A stretch of DNA of 64,000 nt. Source: Mixophyes australis. Its lineage: Eukaryota; Chordata; Amphibia; Anura; Limnodynastidae. A program made the translations under genes and the position numbers. The stretch is from assembly GCA_036250195.1 (NCBI GenBank), contig JAVHZZ010000005.1, positions 182,945,448-183,009,447 of the forward strand. The letters run 5' to 3'. The first letter of the stretch is position 1. Each line of letters opens with the position of its first letter. The notes below the pieces were generated by a model. That model made no database searches, was not told the DNA's origin, and saw only the letters and a program-made list of their open reading frames with translations. Of the stretch, positions 60,774 to 64,000 are shown piece by piece.

Positions 60774-61415
60774 TCAACTGACTGTGGCTTGACATACACT
60801 AGAAATGGCTATACAACTGTTGTCAGGATTTGGGTAGAAATAATTCCACACATAAGAAGTGGCTTTTTTGGTATTATGCCCAGGCATGACAATAGGCTTC
60901 TTCTTGTGGCGTGCCAGAACTGCTGCCACTGGTGCAGGACTTACACAAACAACCTCATCCTCATCAACATCCTCCTTAACGCCCTCATCGGATACACAAA
61001 TACCCCCCTCATCCTGTTCCAATTCCAAAGTGGCATCCTCAATTGGTGTATCACCAGCTACACTCAGGATGTTCAGGCACACATCAGCAGAAATGCTGAA
61101 AGGGGCCGTCTTTATGGGTACACTATCAGAATGGTCACGATTACACATAGCACTCGTGGATGGACTCTCCTCAGGGATTTGTGTCATTTCTGAATCTGAA
61201 AATACATTTTCCTCTAATGCCTTACTGTTTTCTTCCAGCTCAGCTTTTACACGTAAAAGTATTTGGGCACCACTTTTGGCTTCCGAATGACAAGGTCTTG
61301 CTTGGTCACGACTGACCTTACAAGAAGATGCCTCAGTGACAGTTGCAGAACTCGCACTCATAGAGAAAGGCGAAGGCCTCATTCTTTCTTTGCCACTGCG
61401 TGTGTAGAATGGCAT
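60774..61415 (-). pseudogene. hAT transposase N-terminal region with BED finger
   Basis: A 213-codon open frame ends with VLARHKKKPIVMPGHNTKKA, then SYVWNYFYPNPDNSCIAI, matching the BED finger start at 8965-9060. Upstream in the frame is an acidic, Ser/Glu-rich region (LEQDEGGICVSDEGVKEDVD, then EDEVVCV) not present in the first copy. It stops (QATVS) soon after the finger. 60520-60690 to the left continues homology to 9190-9360, in reverse. The catalytic domain is absent. The first Met lies across the inversion junction, so the true start is unknown. Confidence 0.78.
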
Positions 61416-61689
61416 GTTGGCAACTTTATTGTTTTCTGCAGATAACTGTGCCTGGATTACAGGTCTTTTTTCTAGACCAAGGTAAAAGGTGTTTTATTTA
61501 CATTTTTGTTTCCCTGACTTAAAAACACTATGCAGTTTTACATAGGCTTTACCAGATGACGTAGAGGGATTACTATCATCATGACTGGTGCCAGCAGCTG
61601 CTCGGTGCTCCTGCTTTTCTGTGTACTGCTGTGAATCCATTTTGATAACACCATACAATTTGACTGCAAAGTCAGAAGTAAAAGCCTGC

Positions 61690-62060
61690 CAGGCCTAATA
61701 TTTGTATTTCAGCAATGATAATGAGCAATGGAGCTCTTCTCTTTGTGTGTAACCTATATAACAACGTACAATTTGACTGCAAAGTCAGAAGAAAAGCCTG
61801 CCAGGCCTAGTATTTGTATTTCAGCAGTGACAATGAGCAATGGAGCTCTTCTCTGTGTGTGTAACCTATATAACAATATACAATTTGAGTGCAAGGTCAG
61901 AAGAAAAGCCTGCAAGGCCTAGTATTTGTATTTCAGCAATGACAATGAAAAATGGAGCTCTTCTCTTTGTGTGTAACCTATATAACAACGTACAATTTGA
62001 CTGCAAAGTCAGAAGAAAAGCCTGCCAGGCCTAGTATTTGTATTTTTTAGGAATGAGAAT
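61690..62060. repeat. About 112-bp tandem array in hAT
   Basis: Between three and four units share AATATTTGTATTTCAGCAAT or close variants, GAGCAATGGAGCTCTTCTCT and GTACAATTTGACTGCAAAGT. They are closer to each other than the units at 11180-11530 are to one another, suggesting recent expansion or homogenisation. The + strand frames over it are artefacts. Confidence 0.9.
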
Positions 62061-62405
62061 TAGCAATGGAGCTCTCCTGAATGTCACTGTAGACTTTGTT
62101 GAACACTGCTATACCCTCCTCTTTCAGTTCTATCTATGTTGCTGCCCAACTGCTCTACAGACTGTGCTATCCCTTCTGTGTCCCTCTTTCAAATGGCGCT
62201 AGATCGCCGTGGGGGAGGGGGTGGTATTTACAAATTTCAAAACTCGCGAGAGCCGAGATCTGGCGACATAACAATGACGTTTAATCTCTTTTCCATTCTG
62301 AAAAAACACGAAAGTACCGAGCCAATTCAGCTCTGTACTCGGATATGCTAAGTTTGGGTGTGTTCGTTTTTCGGGAAACCGAGTCTGAGCATCTCTAGTC
62401 ACTAA

Positions 62406-62793
62406 CGCCATTGTCAGGCTTCTCTTGCGGCTGTGAGTGGGTCTCTTCATCTCTACTATCTCCTCTGTCAGTGGATCGAGTACAGAGCTGCTGCATAACA
62501 CAGGTACTGTGCCAGTGTATCTACATCGCCATCTAGTGGGTAAACAGTAACATTCCTCCAGTTGCTGTGAGCTTAATATAAGCAATTCCTAGTACAATCA
62601 CAAGTCTTAAACATCATTCACTAGTTTGGAATGTACACTTTTCTTCTTATGTCAGCATAATTAATTCTATCTGGCCCGGCCTACCTGGAAACACTTTCTT
62701 TGTCAATAAATCTTTTCTGGTGTTCCAATACCCATTAGGCATAAAAACAACTCCAGGAGCAGGAGGGGGACTCAAACGGGGATCCTTCAACAT
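62406..62793. other. Unassigned sequence before L1 ORF1
   Basis: This segment lies between the hAT right end and the L1 ORF1. Part of it (from about 62650) may be L1 5' UTR. No motif was recognised. Confidence 0.4.
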
Positions 62794-63625
62794 ATGAGAA
62801 GACAGTATTCTCCCGCACATACCACCACCTTCCCCCCCGTTCATCTCCTCAAGCCTCATATGCAAGCCCGACTGAGTCCGCAGACGTTCTGGCTACTGTT
62901 CAAGCTATGATGCTCTCTCTTCAGAACTCCTTTACAGTCGAAATTCAAAAACTGTCGACTGATCTCAGAGACAAAATTGCGCAACTGACTAAACGTACCG
63001 CTTCTATTGAACATAAAGTGGACTCAAACTCCAAAACGCACCAGGAAGCGACGCAAGATATTACCTTCACAGGGAACTGATGTTCTTTAAAGATCAAGCA
63101 GAGGACCTTGAAAATAGAGAACGTCAGAAAAATCTTTGTATCCATAACATTCCGAGGTCGTTGGATCACCCGCAGCTAGAACTGTACTTGGTTCGTCTAT
63201 TTCAAGCCCTTGTTCCCGAGCTCTCTGGTCAAGATATCCATATTGAACGAGCCCACATGGCCTTGAGCCCCAGACCTAAAGACACCGAATCTACCAGAGA
63301 TGTTGTCCTTACATTTCTGTCTTTTAAAACCAAGGATAGCATAGCTACAGGAAGCAGGAACTCCCCCTATATTCTATTTGAAGAATCTAAGGTTCAAATC
63401 TTTCAGGATCTGGCTCCCTCTACAATCTTGAAGCGCAGAGAACTAAGGGAAGTCACGAGAACCCTACGTGAACATGGATATAAATATAAGTAATGCTTCC
63501 CTTTCCACCTAATTGTAGAAGCAGGAGGGCTACAAATCACCACACGGGATCCTAATGAAGGCAAAGACCTGCTGCGAAAACTCGACTTGGGCCGTACGAC
63601 ACCGGATCCGGTCTCCCAACCGTGA
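62794..63625 (+). pseudogene. L1-type LINE ORF1 (RNA-binding protein), near-complete
   Basis: The upstream frame has SADVLATVQAMMLSLQNSFT and KLSTDLRDKIAQLTKRTASI (about 62875-63000; coiled-coil-like). After a frameshift, EDLENRERQKNLCIHNIPRS, IHIERAHMALSPRPK and QDLAPSTILKRRELREVTRT match the RRM and C-terminal domain of L1 ORF1. An in-frame TAA at 63491-63493 interrupts the last domain; the frame then continues FPFHLIVEAGGLQITTRDPN to TGA at 63623-63625. The ATG at 62794 is a guess. ORF1 binds L1 RNA and acts as a nucleic-acid chaperone (family knowledge). Confidence 0.85.
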
Positions 63626-64000
63626 CGCTAGCTCTTGGCTTATTTTCTTCTAGGAAACCTTTCTACATGTCAGCCCCCCAGGCTGGGACTCAAGTTCCTG
63701 TGATTTCCTGGCACCCATTTTGGTTCCACTCCCAGTGTTGTGGCAACCCGAGCATGTACTTCTGGACCTAACAATTCTGCTATGAGGAATTCTTCGTAGT
63801 TAATTTGCAGAGACTAATTTGTTCACTATAGCTCAGTTAGTTCGGTTTTTAATTTTGATACGCATAATTTGTGCTTATATATTCAATAGTTATATTTGTT
63901 TCTACACGCCTAGAGCCTCTATGCTTTTGTTACGTTTTGGTTTCCAACTCGTTCTTTAATGTAGCCATTTGCAGTTTGAGCCGTTGTCACGTCCTTTTGC
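63626..64000. other. Sequence after L1 ORF1 to window end
   Basis: This is probably the spacer between ORF1 and ORF2 of the L1. No ORF2 endonuclease motif is visible before the window ends. It is AT-rich after 63780. Confidence 0.5.

Larger units (their letters stand above)
60475..62397. mobile_element. Second copy of the TAGAGATG hAT family, internally inverted
   Basis: 61410-62397 is collinear with 10864-11833 of the first copy, including the 110-bp units, CTAGATCGCCG, GAAAGTACCGAG and the terminal CATCTCTA (62390-62397). But 60475-61405, with the BED-finger coding region, is in the opposite orientation relative to the first copy (coding on - here, + there). The left terminus TAGAGATG was not found. 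The flank after the right end is GTCACTAA. Confidence 0.82.

Noticed and set aside
61728..62034. Two similar 64-codon + strand frames as a gene family
   Set aside because: They are translations of successive 112-bp tandem units of the hAT element.

Overview
This window is nuclear DNA of a vertebrate, most likely a frog (anuran). It holds the 3' half of one protein-coding gene on the + strand, the growth-factor gene BMP6, with very large introns full of transposable elements. Five BMP6 coding exons with clean GT-AG borders are visible: exon 3 (3574-3722), exon 4 (30577-30774), exon 5 (48488-48564), exon 6 (51413-51523) and exon 7 (52594-52743, ending in TGA). Exons 1 and 2 lie upstream of the window. 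The exons join in frame and encode the end of the prodomain, the proprotein-convertase site (RTAR) and the complete seven-cysteine mature domain. The amphibian call is an inference from the repeats: Tx1-like L1 LINEs, DIRS elements, chromodomain Ty3/Gypsy, Tc1, hAT and Harbinger-type MITEs, and CR1/L2 tails of the ATTTATATAGCGCC type.

Layout. 1-3573 is intron 2 (a minisatellite, and a MITE ending 55 bases before exon 3). 3723-30576 is intron 3, almost wholly repeats: an L2/CR1 3' end, a non-autonomous hAT carrying a G-rich minisatellite, a 3.1 kb hAT with a broken transposase, a second hAT derivative with two arrays, a three-level nest (DIRS interrupted by Gypsy interrupted by a hAT derivative), a MITE, and a 2.5 kb inverted-repeat element containing a Tc1 remnant. 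30775-48487 is intron 4 (MITEs, a second Tc1, hAT derivatives with arrays, L2 fragments). Introns 5 and 6 are short. The 3' UTR probably runs from 52744 to about 53935. Beyond about 54.3 kb is intergenic sequence: a Tx1-like LINE on the - strand broken by an LTR, an L2 and a hAT element; a rearranged second copy of the 8692-11833 hAT; and the 5' end of an L1 with ORF1.

No transposase or reverse transcriptase here looks intact; all carry stops, frameshifts or deletions. The most unusual structural pattern is a recurring design in non-autonomous hAT-like elements: a central inverted repeat, a consensus splice-donor-like AGGTAAG motif pointing out of it, and then a tandem array whose monomer differs between loci. 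It is visible at five loci and as a degraded form at a sixth. I saw no tRNA or rRNA gene and no CRISPR array, and no second host gene.
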